A DNA stretch of 64,000 nucleotides from Ustilago trichophora (taxonomy: Eukaryota; Basidiomycota; Ustilaginomycetes; Ustilaginales; Ustilaginaceae): the NCBI GenBank assembly GCA_900323505.1, contig OOIN01000001.1, positions 2,046,001 through 2,110,000 on the forward strand, in the 5' to 3' direction. Positions 21,501 to 32,314 of this stretch are shown here, one piece after another (position 1 is the first letter of the stretch; every line of letters starts with the position of its first letter). The position numbers and the translations under genes are program-made. Below the pieces are notes generated by a model that made no database searches, was not told the origin of the DNA, and saw only the letters and a program-made list of their open reading frames with translations.

Positions 21501-23112
21501 GGAGAGAATCGTTCTCGTCAGTACATGAAGGTGCGAACAAAGGGAGAGACGGCGATGTGCGGTGCTGAGCAGAGGTTGGTGCGCTCAAGTGGAGACAAAT
21601 TTTCTCCCAGATCGAGCAGAGCGTTGGGTCCAGGCGGGTGTGTCCGTGTGATGAGCTGGATGTCCTACGAGAAGGGACGAAATCGACCAAGTGTCGGAAG
21701 GACAGGAAACATAGAATGGATGGATGGACTTGGTCGGAGGCAAAGCAACGGAAGTGGAAGAAGAGGTAAGGAAGAGAGCGAGTGATTTGAGACTTACCAT
21801 ACGCGGTGGAAACGCACTTTGGCGCATCAGAAGCATCGGGCAGTTTGAGGTGCAGCTGAGATGGTTTTTTCTGAAAACCCAATTTGGTCAGGGCTCGTGC
21901 CCTCTGACGTTGTGCTGCTGGTGCAGTTGCAAATATTGCAGGTGTCTGCTGGCTTGGCTGACGATCCTGTCTCGCCTGGACCGATTTGGAATCAGATTTT
22001 TGTCCGTCGCAAGAGCAGCAGCAGCAATCGGCATCGTCCACATCGACCCTGACCATCGGATCACAGCCATCTGCGTAATCGCTTCCGCGTCCCGTTGATT
22101 GGATCTCTGACTGCAATCGGGACGCGTGGCCGCTGTTAAGCTGCTCGCTGACGGGACGTTGGCGGGCACGCAGCGAGAGGCTGAAACGTCTGCTTTGCAC
22201 CTTGCGTCTGCGACTTTGGCAGTCTTTGCAATCTTGGCTCTTGCTCGGTGAATGAGTTTGAAAAGGTGCAAGGATCAAGCTCAAGGCTCTTCGTATCGAA
22301 TCCCTTGAGACTGTCGTTCGCGTTAATGGAACCTTGACGGGCGAAGCTGCCTCTGAAATTGTGCAGCTATGAATGCGCCTCTCTGCAGCTGTCGCCGCTG
22401 CGCCTCTGTTTGCAAACAATTTGGCTTTTCCCAATGCGTCGATGCGCTGCCCAATTTCGGACACTTGGCTCCGCGAGCTGGACCCTGACTTGAACTGCGC
22501 CACTCCTCTGTCGTTGTCTGTCTGACACCATGATCGCCGACACGCTTCGCAAGGCTGTTTCGCGGCTGACTGAGCCTGTCGATCCATCTCAGCAACTTTC
22601 TTGAGCCGATGAGGTCCTCCATTGGACGGCGTTGAATTGGCCGACTGCTGACCATGATTGCTCATGTCTCCGCTTGACCGCCGGTTGCGATGCCACCAGA
22701 TGTCTGATTTTGACACTTGAGCCGTGCTGACCCCAGTTGCCTCCGAACTTGGCCTCTCGGCTCGTTGCTCGTCTGCGGCTGACGAGCTTGTACGGCTCCT
22801 TCCTCTCAGGGATAAGAACCGCTTTGGAAAGCCAGACACCACGTTGCTGGAACCGGAACCACGTACAGAGTGTCGTATCTCAGATACAGCAGCTGGTCCT
22901 TCGCCGGCTGTCTCGCCGGTATCTCTTGGTGGATGTCGACGCAAGGCAGATTTCCAAGTCTGGATTGTGGGATAGAACGTTGAACGACTGTTGGATCGCG
23001 CAATGGTGAAAGGATCTGCAAGTAGTTCTGTTCGCTGGTCTCTTGTCTTGAGCGGATAAGTGAGCAACACCCATGGATCGTCATTGGAGTTCTCATCGCA
23101 AGGCGGATCCAT
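15560..23112 (-). CDS. Giant (about 2,400-residue) disordered protein with one coiled coil, two exons; function unknown
   Basis: Exons 23112-21798 and 21447-15560 join to 7,203 nt, 2,400 residues. The donor is TATG|GTAAGT and the acceptor CCTCAG|TCGATCC, and phase 1 is preserved. Neither long frame alone has a good start or end: the downstream 1,940-residue frame begins only with TTG, and the upstream frame runs past the donor into non-coding sequence. ATG at 23112 has a good context (ACAACATGG). The protein is overwhelmingly Ser, Pro, Thr and Arg rich and disordered. A single strong coiled coil lies near residues 1920-2010 (heptads such as LANMVRRHELEKESLLDTLE and VLELERELERRD). Exon 1 has cysteine groups (CEACRRSWC and a DADCCCCSC run). 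The C-terminus (MEDEIQAELARLGNPQPYMR) looks like a short conserved peptide. I do not recognise the family; a cortical or cytoskeletal scaffold is a guess. Confidence 0.72.
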
Positions 23113-24186
23113 GTTGTAGTACGTTTGAGCAGTCAGAGAGGCTTGGAGACTGCGATGCCGATGCAACCGACTTCCTGACAACCCTCCCTTTCTCGCCTAT
23201 CAGATGCCTGTGTTTGGCGTCGGCAAGTTGGCTGTCTCGCTGCTGTAGTCGCAAATGCAGATTGTCGTTCTGCCCCAAGCCGATTTAAGTATTAGACGTG
23301 CCAACGATCATGATAGTCTTGAACTTGAGTGTCGTCGCGAGTCTGCAGGGGTCGTGAAAGCGTATCGATGTGGTAAGAGATGTAAGAGATAGGCAGCTGT
23401 CGCTCAAAAGACTCTGAAGGTTCGAGACAGCTGCCATTGCGATCGGTGCTAAACAAGCATCCAATAGGCTGTAGACTTTTTTGGCCATCGACGCAAGTGG
23501 GAGGGTGGACGACGTGCAGGTAGCACGGCTCCTGACGGATGCATTTGTGATTGTTGCAGGCGGTGTGACAGTGCAAATGGGAAGAGATCCGAGCGTCTTG
23601 TAAGTGAAGCTCTGTTGACAACTTCATTGTACCCCAGCACGGCTCGTGCTGCTCTTTTTTGCCTACCGCTGCAACCTGCCACAGTCACTGAATGCAAAGT
23701 GGGCGGGTCTCCACCTTTTCTCCTATATACCGACGCAGGTGGTCTCTGTTGTTTTTGGCATCTTCTCGATGGTGCTGCATCGTCCATTGACAGCTCAGCA
23801 ACGTTCCGCTTGACCTCGCTGTGCGCCCTTCCTTCTTGTGTCGTTTGTGTATTACACCATGCCGAGCTTTATTTTTTTGGTAGGAATTTGTATGAGCCAG
23901 TCAAGATCATGAAGCATTCGAAAGTGCAGGTGCTCATGCACGCCTCAAGGTCCCGTGCTGCATTGAAATAAAGTGATCAAAGGACTGGATGCTGCAACCT
24001 CACTCCACCGACAGATTCTCGCCGAGATCACAGACTATGACATTACACAAGAATCAAAGTGAGGGAGACAAAAGGTATGTGATGCTATTTGCTTTGCTAT
24101 GCGATGTGTTGGTAAAATATGCAACTGTGGTATCTTATCGTGGTGCTTTAGGCCATGTGAGATAAAGGTTCAGAAATATGCGCTAG
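23113..24186. other. Intergenic region between two minus-strand genes
   Basis: Holds the promoter and leader of the giant coiled-coil gene and the 3' flank of the RhoGAP gene. No credible ORF, RNA gene or repeat seen. Confidence 0.5.
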
Positions 24187-27100
24187 CTAGTGGTGGAGCG
24201 TGCTCTCGCTCTCGAGAGGCGAGCTTGTGGCTACGGGTGAGTCCTGGTTGGGGTCATTTTGCTCAACTGTGGGTGTAGGATGGCCATGGGAAGCTTGAGC
24301 CGAGTCGATAACGGTATCAAGAGGTGATCGCAGCGAGGAAGGAGTGAGAAGACCTGGCGTCAGAGGTCCGTTCGAGTGAGCGTGCAACGGTGAAGGTGCC
24401 ATGGCCGAGGTGGCTGCCAAGTAGATTTCTCCTTCTTCTCCGGACAGGCCCGTGCTTGAAAGAGGTGCATGCAGCGGGCTTTCTGTCTTTGCTGCATCTA
24501 CCGCTCCATCTGTGTTGTCCGACTTGGATATGCTGACCTGAGGATTTGGATCCGTCTCTGCACGTTGGGCTGCCCGAGTAGACGCCCCAAACTTGTCCGA
24601 GCCGGCGACAATGGCACTGCTGGACCCACCCAGGAAACCCGCCACACGCGATCCACCGGCGGTCAGGTCGGAGGTTTGCAGGCGGGGCAGCCCTTGACTC
24701 GAAAGTGCCGGATCTTGTGTAAGACTCACGTGCGGTCGGGGAGCTTCAGAAACCGGAGCTGCAGCAAGGGCCGTCATGGAGCCACTACTGGCGTGCCTAG
24801 AATGTGCTGCAATGGCCCCGGCGTCAGGGTCCTCGCTGCCCGCAGCAATGGCAGGCGTGATGGCATTACTTCTCTTAAGATTGGCGGTACCAGAAACAAT
24901 CGGCAGATCTGATGGCGAGGGCGCCTCGATGATACTCTCGGTCGTAGGCGACGGGGACGCTGCAAAGGCTGCATCTGCTGCGCTCTGTCCCGCCCTCGAC
25001 AGCTCATCGGCACGAGTCGACGAGATCGGCGGGAGCAAGGGCGCACCTGCCGTCTTGAGATCGAAAATGTCGTTGCAGTACAGAATGAGGTCTTCCATAG
25101 TCTTGTCCTCTTCCATCGCAGCTGCCACGCTTGTAGTCTCGTGATCGGCTTCAGAGAGAAGGCAGGGCGAAAAGACGACACTGAGATTGGCCGCCGTCAT
25201 CTTGTTCTGATCGGCATGCTGGGCTACCTTGCTGAGGTGCTGAACGATGACCTTGAGTGTGATTTGGTGAATTGGGGGCAATCGACGGATCTTTCCTTTG
25301 AGCATGGCAAATCCAGTCCGAATGTGCTCCTCCCTCTCGTGGGTATACTTGATCCTTTCCGCCCATGGTATCGCGAGGACCGGCTCGGGCAGCTGGCGCA
25401 GGTAATCTTTGAAGACGCCCGCAACAGCAGCCGGCTCGTCCTTTGCGGGATCGAATTGAAATCCAAGCTCGTCCTTCTCGATGGCTAAGGCCAGCTGCTT
25501 GACGCTTGACTGTTTGGCCGAAATACGATAGATGCCGGGAAGATTGATGGCGTGGGTTTCGACAAAATCGATGCACTTTGTGACGATGAGAGGAGGAGCC
25601 ACCGTGTCGCTGAGTCTGTACGGCACAGTCAGTGGATAGTCGGTCAAGGGCGTTCCAAAGATGAGATTCTTGAGCTCGCCGTGCCAGTAGTTGACATACG
25701 AGACTCTGTTGTCTTCAAGCGTCTTGACGCCTGGCAAGTTGTCTTCCATCGACTTGACTTCCTGGTCAAAGTCGTCGAGCGCAATCTTGACGAGCTCCTC
25801 GCTGTGTTGATGAAGACCACTGCCCTTATTATGCAAGACAATCAGAGACCGCTCGGACTGCAGCCATACGGCTTGAGCGGTGTGGGCCAGCTCGCTTCGA
25901 CACTCGACTACCGAAGCTGCGGCGGCCTTGAGCGTCCTGAGTCTGCGCAGACGCAGCGTCTCGAGATCAAAGATGGCTTTGCGGTACGCTTTGTCAGCTT
26001 CTTCAACCTCGCGTTTGGCTCGTGCCTGCTTTGCAGCAATGGTCTGTGTAGCCTTGTATGGGTTGTTGTTGTTGTTGCCTCCAAAGGTGCCGAGCAGGGT
26101 CTCACTCATAGAAGGCGTCGTAGGCCCGCTGTCACCCAGTCCCGGTGTACTGTAGACACCAGCCCCCGTCTGACTGCCCTCGCGCATCCTGGTGATGAGA
26201 GCCCCAATCTTTTTGGGCGCTTCTTTCCTGGCCGTGTCCCATCCCTCCCGCGACTTGAAAACATCAAAGAAGTTGGGCTTGGCCTTTTCGTGGTTTGGGC
26301 TTGGTGGCGATGTCGACAAAGCAGGGCCAGGCGGGAGGTGAGCTTCGGTGGCCGGGGGCGAGCCGATGGTGGATCTCTCATCCGAGCTCTCGGCACCTCT
26401 GCCGGAAGCGCCGAGCGATTTTGATGACGCATTTGAATGACGACGGGAATGTCGGCGACTGCTCTTGCGGCGCATCAGGCTCGAGCCACCACCCATGACT
26501 GAAAAAGTGGAAGGAGGCGAAGTGGCAGATGGCTCAAAATCGGGGGTAGAAGGCTGGCGGCCATGGTAGGTGGAAGCTGCCTCGCGATTGGTGGTTGTGC
26601 TGAGCAGTATACGCTGGTCTTCAACAGCCTGAGCTTGAAGCTGTAGGTTCTCGACCTCCTCGGCCTTTTTCTCGTAGGCGCGTCGGATCTTGGGTAGGCT
26701 GATGTTGCGCATCTCGTCGTACTGGGATAGACTGTTGCGGAGATCTTCCTTGACACGCTTGCGGATGCGTTCCTGGGAGTCGCGGAAGGCCAAGAGCGGA
26801 ACAAGGACGCCTTGGCGGCAGGTCTCGACCATGTAGGATCGTGCTTCCAGCTCGCGCTGGTCGTTTTGACGCATCTCAAGCCAGGCTCGCCTGAGACCAG
26901 GATATCGTTGGGCGTCGGCCATGAGGCCGACGTCACCAACAATCTTGGAGTTGACCTTTGCGTCGAGCTCTTTTTGTCTTTCAAGAGAGATTTTTAGATT
27001 CTTGATGTATTCCTCCTCCAGTTTGATGCGCGCCTCGAAGAGAGTGATGTAGCTGTCTGCTTCTGTGAGGATGGTTCTGAAAGTTTCGAGCAGTGAAGAT

Positions 27101-27219
27101 GAGATGTCGGCAGCCGATGCAGCTGTGCCGTCGGAATAGTAGCCATTGCTGGAAGCGGCTCTAGAAATGTGCTCGGCCGACTTTCTGGCGTTGGGTACGC
27201 CAACAGCGAAGTTCTCCAT
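24187..27219 (-). CDS. RGD1: F-BAR and RhoGAP domain protein, Rgd1 type
   Basis: An intronless 1,010-residue protein. An N-terminal F-BAR domain (about residues 35-210, helices including ARIKLEEEYIKNLKISLERQ and LRRAWLEMRQNDQRELEAR) binds curved plasma membrane. A second helical part with KQARAKREVEEADKAYRKA completes the F-BAR module around 390-500 after a Ser/Pro-rich insert. The RhoGAP domain lies at about 530-730, with the arginine finger R565 in GIYRISA and the conserved KMTAANLSVVFSPCLL segment. The C-terminal ~280 residues are low complexity. In yeast, Rgd1 stimulates GTP hydrolysis by Rho3 and Rho4 and acts in polarised growth and wall-stress signalling. The domain order (F-BAR then RhoGAP) and length fit that subfamily. 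The start ATG at 27219 is the first in frame. Confidence 0.87.
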   Translation of the reverse strand: MENFAVGVPNARKSAEHISRAASSNGYYSDGTAASAADISSSLLETFRTILTEADSYITLFEARIKLEEEYIKNLKISLERQKELDAKVNSKIVGDVGLMADAQRYPGLRRAWLEMRQNDQRELEARSYMVETCRQGVLVPLLAFRDSQERIRKRVKEDLRNSLSQYDEMRNISLPKIRRAYEKKAEEVENLQLQAQAVEDQRILLSTTTNREAASTYHGRQPSTPDFEPSATSPPSTFSVMGGGSSLMRRKSSRRHSRRHSNASSKSLGASGRGAESSDERSTIGSPPATEAHLPPGPALSTSPPSPNHEKAKPNFFDVFKSREGWDTARKEAPKKIGALITRMREGSQTGAGVYSTPGLGDSGPTTPSMSETLLGTFGGNNNNNPYKATQTIAAKQARAKREVEEADKAYRKAIFDLETLRLRRLRTLKAAAASVVECRSELAHTAQAVWLQSERSLIVLHNKGSGLHQHSEELVKIALDDFDQEVKSMEDNLPGVKTLEDNRVSYVNYWHGELKNLIFGTPLTDYPLTVPYRLSDTVAPPLIVTKCIDFVETHAINLPGIYRISAKQSSVKQLALAIEKDELGFQFDPAKDEPAAVAGVFKDYLRQLPEPVLAIPWAERIKYTHEREEHIRTGFAMLKGKIRRLPPIHQITLKVIVQHLSKVAQHADQNKMTAANLSVVFSPCLLSEADHETTSVAAAMEEDKTMEDLILYCNDIFDLKTAGAPLLPPISSTRADELSRAGQSAADAAFAASPSPTTESIIEAPSPSDLPIVSGTANLKRSNAITPAIAAGSEDPDAGAIAAHSRHASSGSMTALAAAPVSEAPRPHVSLTQDPALSSQGLPRLQTSDLTAGGSRVAGFLGGSSSAIVAGSDKFGASTRAAQRAETDPNPQVSISKSDNTDGAVDAAKTESPLHAPLSSTGLSGEEGEIYLAATSAMAPSPLHAHSNGPLTPGLLTPSSLRSPLDTVIDSAQASHGHPTPTVEQNDPNQDSPVATSSPLESESTLHH

Positions 27220-28221
27220 GGCGTCGCAATCGAAGGGATGGTAGTTTGCTTGTCGAATGAGATAGTAGTACTGATCGAGAGGATCGAGGATGTTTTTCAG
27301 TCCGTGATGTGGCTGCCGTGGTTGCCAACCAAGCGGCTGTGTAAACGACGCGGCACTGACGTCGAGGTTGGTGGGTAAAAGGGAAGATGACGCTGCCTCT
27401 CAGATAGGGAGTCACTATCACAATGGGGTTTACAGTAATTCCATATCCTAACGTCTTTTGAGTGCCTCCATCTCTAAAAATGGAGCACAGTGACACCGCC
27501 CAAGCGGAGGCTTAAAAGAGTGCACAGATATGAGCCACGCCGCACTTCCGAATCCCGATCCTGGCGCGCTGTCTCTGTGCGAGTGCCTCACAGCCCAACT
27601 CGCGTGCTACCTCAAATGAAACATGCACGTACAAGGTAAGTACATACAGTATCTCGAGCTTGGCCTGTGCTTTGGGCCCCTATCAGCAAAAGCTCCGCAA
27701 ATCGTTGAAACGCTTCGGAATTTTTGAGAAATGTTACGCCGAACAAAGATTCGGTCAGAAATTCCCCCAAAATAAATGTGAGATCAGCGTGGCGTCGAAG
27801 CGAGTAGATCGGATCCTGTTTTTTCACAAGAGAGCGTCTTTGCGGGTCAAAGCTCAACTTATCCAATATTTTTAATGTACTGTACTGTACACCTCTCTAA
27901 CCCGATCAGGGAATCAGCCGTGTGTGGGGACGAAGAGAAGCGCCACCCAAACCGTGTCTTCCGCAGACTTCCAAGATTTTCAGCAGATCTTCTAGCTCAC
28001 GGCCCCCGCAAACGCTGCCAGCCAAATCCGCGTTTCCCACTTCTTTGTGTTGTGACGACAGACGAGTCTTTAGGCGCCATTTGACTCCGACGCCAGCTTC
28101 GCCATCTTTCAGATCTTACCATCATCCCATCCTCACTCCTCTCAAAAAGCATCTAGAGTGTCCATTCGTACAGAGTAGACGGCCTATCTAGATCTCTGGT
28201 CTCTCACATTCTCTCACTTGC
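27220..28221. promoter_or_regulatory. Divergent intergenic region between RhoGAP gene and CBR1
   Basis: Promoters of two outward-facing genes. It contains a TACTGTAC-type repeat at 27876-27891. Pyrimidine-rich DNA (CATCATCCCATCCTCACTCC) precedes the CBR1 start. No gene seen. Confidence 0.5.
27876..27891. repeat. TACTGTAC-type short tandem repeat
   Basis: Tandem CTGTA units (TGTACTGTACTGTACA). The same motif family recurs at 47665, 47983 and 56279. Confidence 0.8.
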
Positions 28222-29199
28222 ATGGTTCTGGCAGAGCAAGTCGTCCTTGTTTCTTCCATCCTCGTCACGTTTGGCGTTTGTCTCGTCACAACCAAGTACG
28301 CCGCCAAGAACATCTTTCCCGACTTTGAACTTCTTCAGTTCTACGACGCCGCAACTAACCCAATGGAGCTTAACGTCGTTGTCGCCTTCATCGTGGGCCT
28401 CGTCTGCTCGGTTGCAGCCCTGCTGTACTTCGATTCCCAGAAGGTCAAGCCCGTCCTCAACCCTACCCAGTGGCAGCAGTACCGTCTGATGGAGAAGCAG
28501 CAGCTTTCGCCCAACACTGCCCTCTACCGTTTCAAGCTTCCCCGCGCCAACAACGTCCTCGGCCTCCCTATCGGACAGCACATCTCCATCCAGGCCAACA
28601 TCGGTGGCAAGAACGTCATGCGCTCCTACACCCCTACCTCGTCGGACGATGACCACGGATTCTTTGACCTCGTCGTCAAGTCATACGAGCAGGGTAACAT
28701 TTCCAAGTACATTGGAACCATGAAGATCGGCGACCTCATCTCGGTCAAGGGCCCCAAGGGTCAGATGCGCTACGCTCCCGGTCTCTCCCGTCACATCGGC
28801 ATGATCGCCGGTGGTACTGGTCTCACCCCTTGCCTCCAGATCATCCGCGCTGCCCTCAAGAACCCTGCCGACAAGACACAGATTGACTTTATCTACGCCA
28901 ACGTCAAGGAGGACGACATCCTGCTCAAGAACGAGCTCGACGAGCTCGCCGCCAAGCACAAGGACCAGTTCCGCGTCCACTACTTCCTCAACGAGGCACC
29001 CGCCGGCTGGAAGGGTGGTGTCGGTTTTGTCACCAAGGAAGCGCTCGAGCAGAACATGCCCAAGCCCGCCGATGACATCAAGATCCTCTTCTGCGGACCG
29101 CCGGGTATGCAAACCGCAGTCAAGAAGCACCTTGCTGAGCTTGGTTACCAGGCTCCTCGCACCGTGAGCAAGCTCGAGGACCAGGTCTTCTGCTTCTGA
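28222..29199 (+). CDS. CBR1: NADH-cytochrome b5 reductase
   Basis: A 325-residue intronless flavoprotein that passes electrons from NADH to cytochrome b5 for sterol and fatty-acid modification, at the ER or outer mitochondrial membrane. Hydrophobic segments near residues 5-23 and 50-70 anchor it. The FAD-binding motif is RSYTP (134-138), with the GxxS-like region near QGNISKYI. The NADH-binding motifs are GGTGLTP (197-203) and CGPPGM near the C-terminus, and the protein ends in the conserved aromatic VFCF. Length and layout match fungal Cbr1. The start is the first ATG in frame. It is convergent with the spartin-like gene (557 bp between stop codons) and divergent from the RhoGAP gene. Confidence 0.95.
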   Translation: MVLAEQVVLVSSILVTFGVCLVTTKYAAKNIFPDFELLQFYDAATNPMELNVVVAFIVGLVCSVAALLYFDSQKVKPVLNPTQWQQYRLMEKQQLSPNTALYRFKLPRANNVLGLPIGQHISIQANIGGKNVMRSYTPTSSDDDHGFFDLVVKSYEQGNISKYIGTMKIGDLISVKGPKGQMRYAPGLSRHIGMIAGGTGLTPCLQIIRAALKNPADKTQIDFIYANVKEDDILLKNELDELAAKHKDQFRVHYFLNEAPAGWKGGVGFVTKEALEQNMPKPADDIKILFCGPPGMQTAVKKHLAELGYQAPRTVSKLEDQVFCF

Positions 29200-29756
29200 A
29201 CGGTTTGTTTTTCCGATCAGCCTCCTCACGGTCCAGCCAATCAAGTACCATCCGCGTTGGCGTAGCAAGGGCCAACCCACACCTCCTTCCACCCATCCGC
29301 ACCTTCCTCGTTCGCCGTTTCAATTTCTCGTCGACCAACGCGTCCCACGGCAACAAATCCTGATGTCACAACACGAGATTTGAGATTTTCCCGTGATGGT
29401 GTCTCTCCACCACAATGAAGTAATGCAAATTTTCAAGTTTCAAAACGGATTCAGCAAAAAGAGAACATCAGCATATGTTGTGGTTGCTAACTCGCTCGTG
29501 CTGCACTGATCCGGTCTTCACATCCTTCTCACTGAGGTCTTCAAGTGAGAACTTGACCAGAAAGTAAGGTACATACTATGGCTCGACTGACGGGCAGCAT
29601 TTCAAAGGCCCACGGCATCTGGAGCGTGACATTTGCAGCAGCGAACAGTCACTCGCGTGAAATCACTCTCCGCAGATTGGTAGCAAACGTATATTGCAGC
29701 TTGAAATTGAACCATCGCTTATCTGAACATAATGTAGTATCCTTCGCCTAGTTGAG
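29200..29756. other. Intergenic region between convergent genes
   Basis: 3' flanks of CBR1 (+) and the spartin-like gene (-). AT content rises around 29380-29470. No gene or repeat seen. Confidence 0.5.
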
Positions 29757-31310
29757 CTAGTTTTTAGGGCTTGGAGAACGTCGAGCGGAAGGATGAGACG
29801 GAGGAGGGGGCAGACTGTCGGAAATGTTCGAGGTCGTCGAGTACGAAGGTGGGTTGGAACTTTGGTTGATAGAAGACGAAGCAGAGACATAGGACGACTT
29901 CTCCGAGACGGGCGATGAGCGAGATGTCGAAGCCGGAGTAGGCTTGGTGGACAAAGTCTTGGGGTCTGAGACGGACGAGGCAACGGCATTGCCCTTCTCA
30001 TCCACCTGGATGGTCACCTCTCGGCCGTCATCCAGCTTGGCCTTCATCACTCGCGATCGGGCGGCTTTGAGCAGCGCACTTCGACGGATACCACGCAAGT
30101 CCTTGTATACGATAAAGACGTTCTTGCCCGTGCGACCAAAGCCGTCTGCAACCTGACGTGCGTCCTCTCCATACCTGTGACCGACAACATTGGAAGCCGC
30201 CTCTCCACTGGTATAGAGAAGAGTCTGGGCACCAGCGTCGATTCCATCGAGGACCGTATTTGCAGCAATGAGCGAGCGATTGATGAAACCACGAATGCCG
30301 GTGGGAGCAGGACCCTGAGTGCCATCAGGGTTGACCTTGCGCTGAATACCGGTCTTCTTGCCGATCTTGTCACCAATGTTGCCGGCGACCTGCAGGATCG
30401 CTCCCGTGGTCTTGGACGATACTTGAACGGCGGTACCGGACCACTCGTGAAGAGTGCGAACGCCGGCTTGTGTCTTGGGCCCAACTTTGATGGGATCGGG
30501 ACCAGCTTGGGTCTTGGAGCCGTCTGCCTTCTCGCCGGTAGGCGTCGTGTAGCCGGAGGAGCCGGCGGCAGGATGCTTGGCCATGTACGAGCCAGCTGCG
30601 CCTTGGATCTTGCCGCCCACGTACTCGCTGGTCTTGATGATGGTGCGAGAGATCATATCGGCACCTTTGATCATCCAGTCTCGCTTCTCATCGGCCGAGA
30701 GTACGTCTACCTGCAGATCCTGCTTCTCGCTCTCGCTGGAGGGCTCGGGTGGGAGGTCGATAATGACGGGAGCTTTCTCGTTGCCCGAGTCGGACATAGC
30801 ATCGGCCTCTCGAACAGTGAAGCCCTGAACAACTCCGAGAACGTTGCCGTCCTCATCCATCAGCTCCATAGTACCAGCGTCGGAGCGATCATCGTCCTGG
30901 TATGCAGCGTACTGAGACAGAATCTGCTGGAAACGAGTGATGTCGGATTTGCTTGTAGTTGAAGGGAGGGCGATTTTGATGGAAGCGCCCTCGAGCTCGA
31001 GAGAAGGGAAGACATAGGAGCTAGAAGCGCCGCGCTGTGGGATGATGGTCTGCGTTGCTGCAACGGGCAGGGAGAAGTCGTTGCCGATCGACAGCACCAA
31101 CCAGAGATCGGTGGAGTAGTCGGGCTGTTTAGATATATCGGTTCTTGCCTGGCTGGCAGCTTCGTGCAGATCGATGCTGACAAGGAGGACTTGGAGCTTG
31201 CCTGAGCCCAGGCCAACGGTCTCTCCGTGATATTCTTGAGTGGCGACGGCGCCGGGAATGTTGAGGATCTCGACGCCTTTGGAAGATTGATCTGTAGTAG
31301 GAGCAGACAT
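29757..31310 (-). CDS. Senescence-domain (spartin-like) protein
   Basis: An intronless 517-residue protein. The N-terminal half contains a beta-rich segment (LWLVLSIGNDFSLPV, then SYVFPSLELEGASIKIALP). The second half carries the senescence/spartin domain at about residues 205-430. Its hallmarks are KRDWMIKGADMISRTI, then the glycine/alanine-rich amphipathic stretch with VGGKIQGAAGSYM and AGVRTLHEWSGTAVQVSSKT, and a final GRTGKNVFIVYKDLRGI-like segment. Spartin relatives act on lipid droplets, endosomes and mitochondria; fungal functions are poorly known. The C-terminal ~80 residues are Ser/Pro rich with a PPPP run. The ATG at 31310 is the first in frame. It is divergent from the ubiquitin-conjugating enzyme gene. 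Confidence 0.82.
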   Translation of the reverse strand: MSAPTTDQSSKGVEILNIPGAVATQEYHGETVGLGSGKLQVLLVSIDLHEAASQARTDISKQPDYSTDLWLVLSIGNDFSLPVAATQTIIPQRGASSSYVFPSLELEGASIKIALPSTTSKSDITRFQQILSQYAAYQDDDRSDAGTMELMDEDGNVLGVVQGFTVREADAMSDSGNEKAPVIIDLPPEPSSESEKQDLQVDVLSADEKRDWMIKGADMISRTIIKTSEYVGGKIQGAAGSYMAKHPAAGSSGYTTPTGEKADGSKTQAGPDPIKVGPKTQAGVRTLHEWSGTAVQVSSKTTGAILQVAGNIGDKIGKKTGIQRKVNPDGTQGPAPTGIRGFINRSLIAANTVLDGIDAGAQTLLYTSGEAASNVVGHRYGEDARQVADGFGRTGKNVFIVYKDLRGIRRSALLKAARSRVMKAKLDDGREVTIQVDEKGNAVASSVSDPKTLSTKPTPASTSRSSPVSEKSSYVSASSSINQSSNPPSYSTTSNISDSLPPPPSHPSARRSPSPKN

Positions 31311-32314
31311 GTTCGAACAAATCGAAGCGTTTGATGCGTATAACGGTGGTTGATGATGAGAGATGAGAGAAATGAGACCTTCTTATGAGGATGAGGCAAC
31401 CGCAGTTGGCAAATGCCACAGCTCTCTCGACCTTCGCTGTGGCAAGCTGGTTGAATTTCAAATGTGTTCAAGTCCTTCTCATGCACACCTTTTCCGATGT
31501 CGTCCTATCTGGACGCTAAACGCATAACTCTCCTAACCCCAGCACTGCCACGTTGTACCTGAAAGGTTCATTTCTGTCTTTGAGAGCTTTCGATAGGCTT
31601 GCTTCAACGGTTTGACTGAGCATTTGTCGATGTTGCTCAACATTGGCGAAGAGAAGCGAGTGGAGGGCGCAACGCATGGCGCATGGGCCTCCAATACCCC
31701 AAACTGCAGACACGCGCATTTGCCGTTTTGCTTGGCGCGTACCTGTCAGAGTTGTGTTGGCGGTGTGATATCATCGAAACTACCGTTGCACTGCTTACAC
31801 CTCGAGAGAAATTTCTATAAAAAGCTTTCAAAGTGGCTGTCGGTCGAGGGACCAAAAAGGTATTGCGCAGCGTTGGGTCCAAAGCATTCTGGTCAAACGA
31901 CGCTCCACTGTGAATGCTGGTGAGGGTGATACTGACGCTGTTAGACCTACGATTGCCAAATTCGGAGACGACCTCCACAAGGCGACTTTCAACTCTCATG
32001 CTCCCTAAACTGACTCGAACTCACACACAGCTCACGCGAGGCAGCGCCTGAGCGCTTTGTTTGCTGTATCAAGCTTAGTTCCGATTTTGCTGTTCGCGAC
32101 ACACACACTTTCTTCCTTTTGCGCTAACGAAGCTCACTTCAACCACCACCTCACCTATCTGGTCCGTGTCACTAACGAGCACAACACAACACGCTTTCTC
32201 AGCATCACAGCCCCACCACGCTGTCCGACCTTGCACACTCTCAGCGCGCCAACAACACTTACACACCACAGCAAAAGACTCTCCCGCTAGCACTCGAACA
32301 CAGCACTCGCCAAG
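31311..32314. promoter_or_regulatory. Divergent intergenic region between spartin-like and E2 genes
   Basis: About 1 kb serving two outward-facing genes. The part before 32315 is CA/CT-rich (AACACTTACACACCACAGC), typical of fungal 5' leaders. No gene or RNA seen. Confidence 0.5.
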
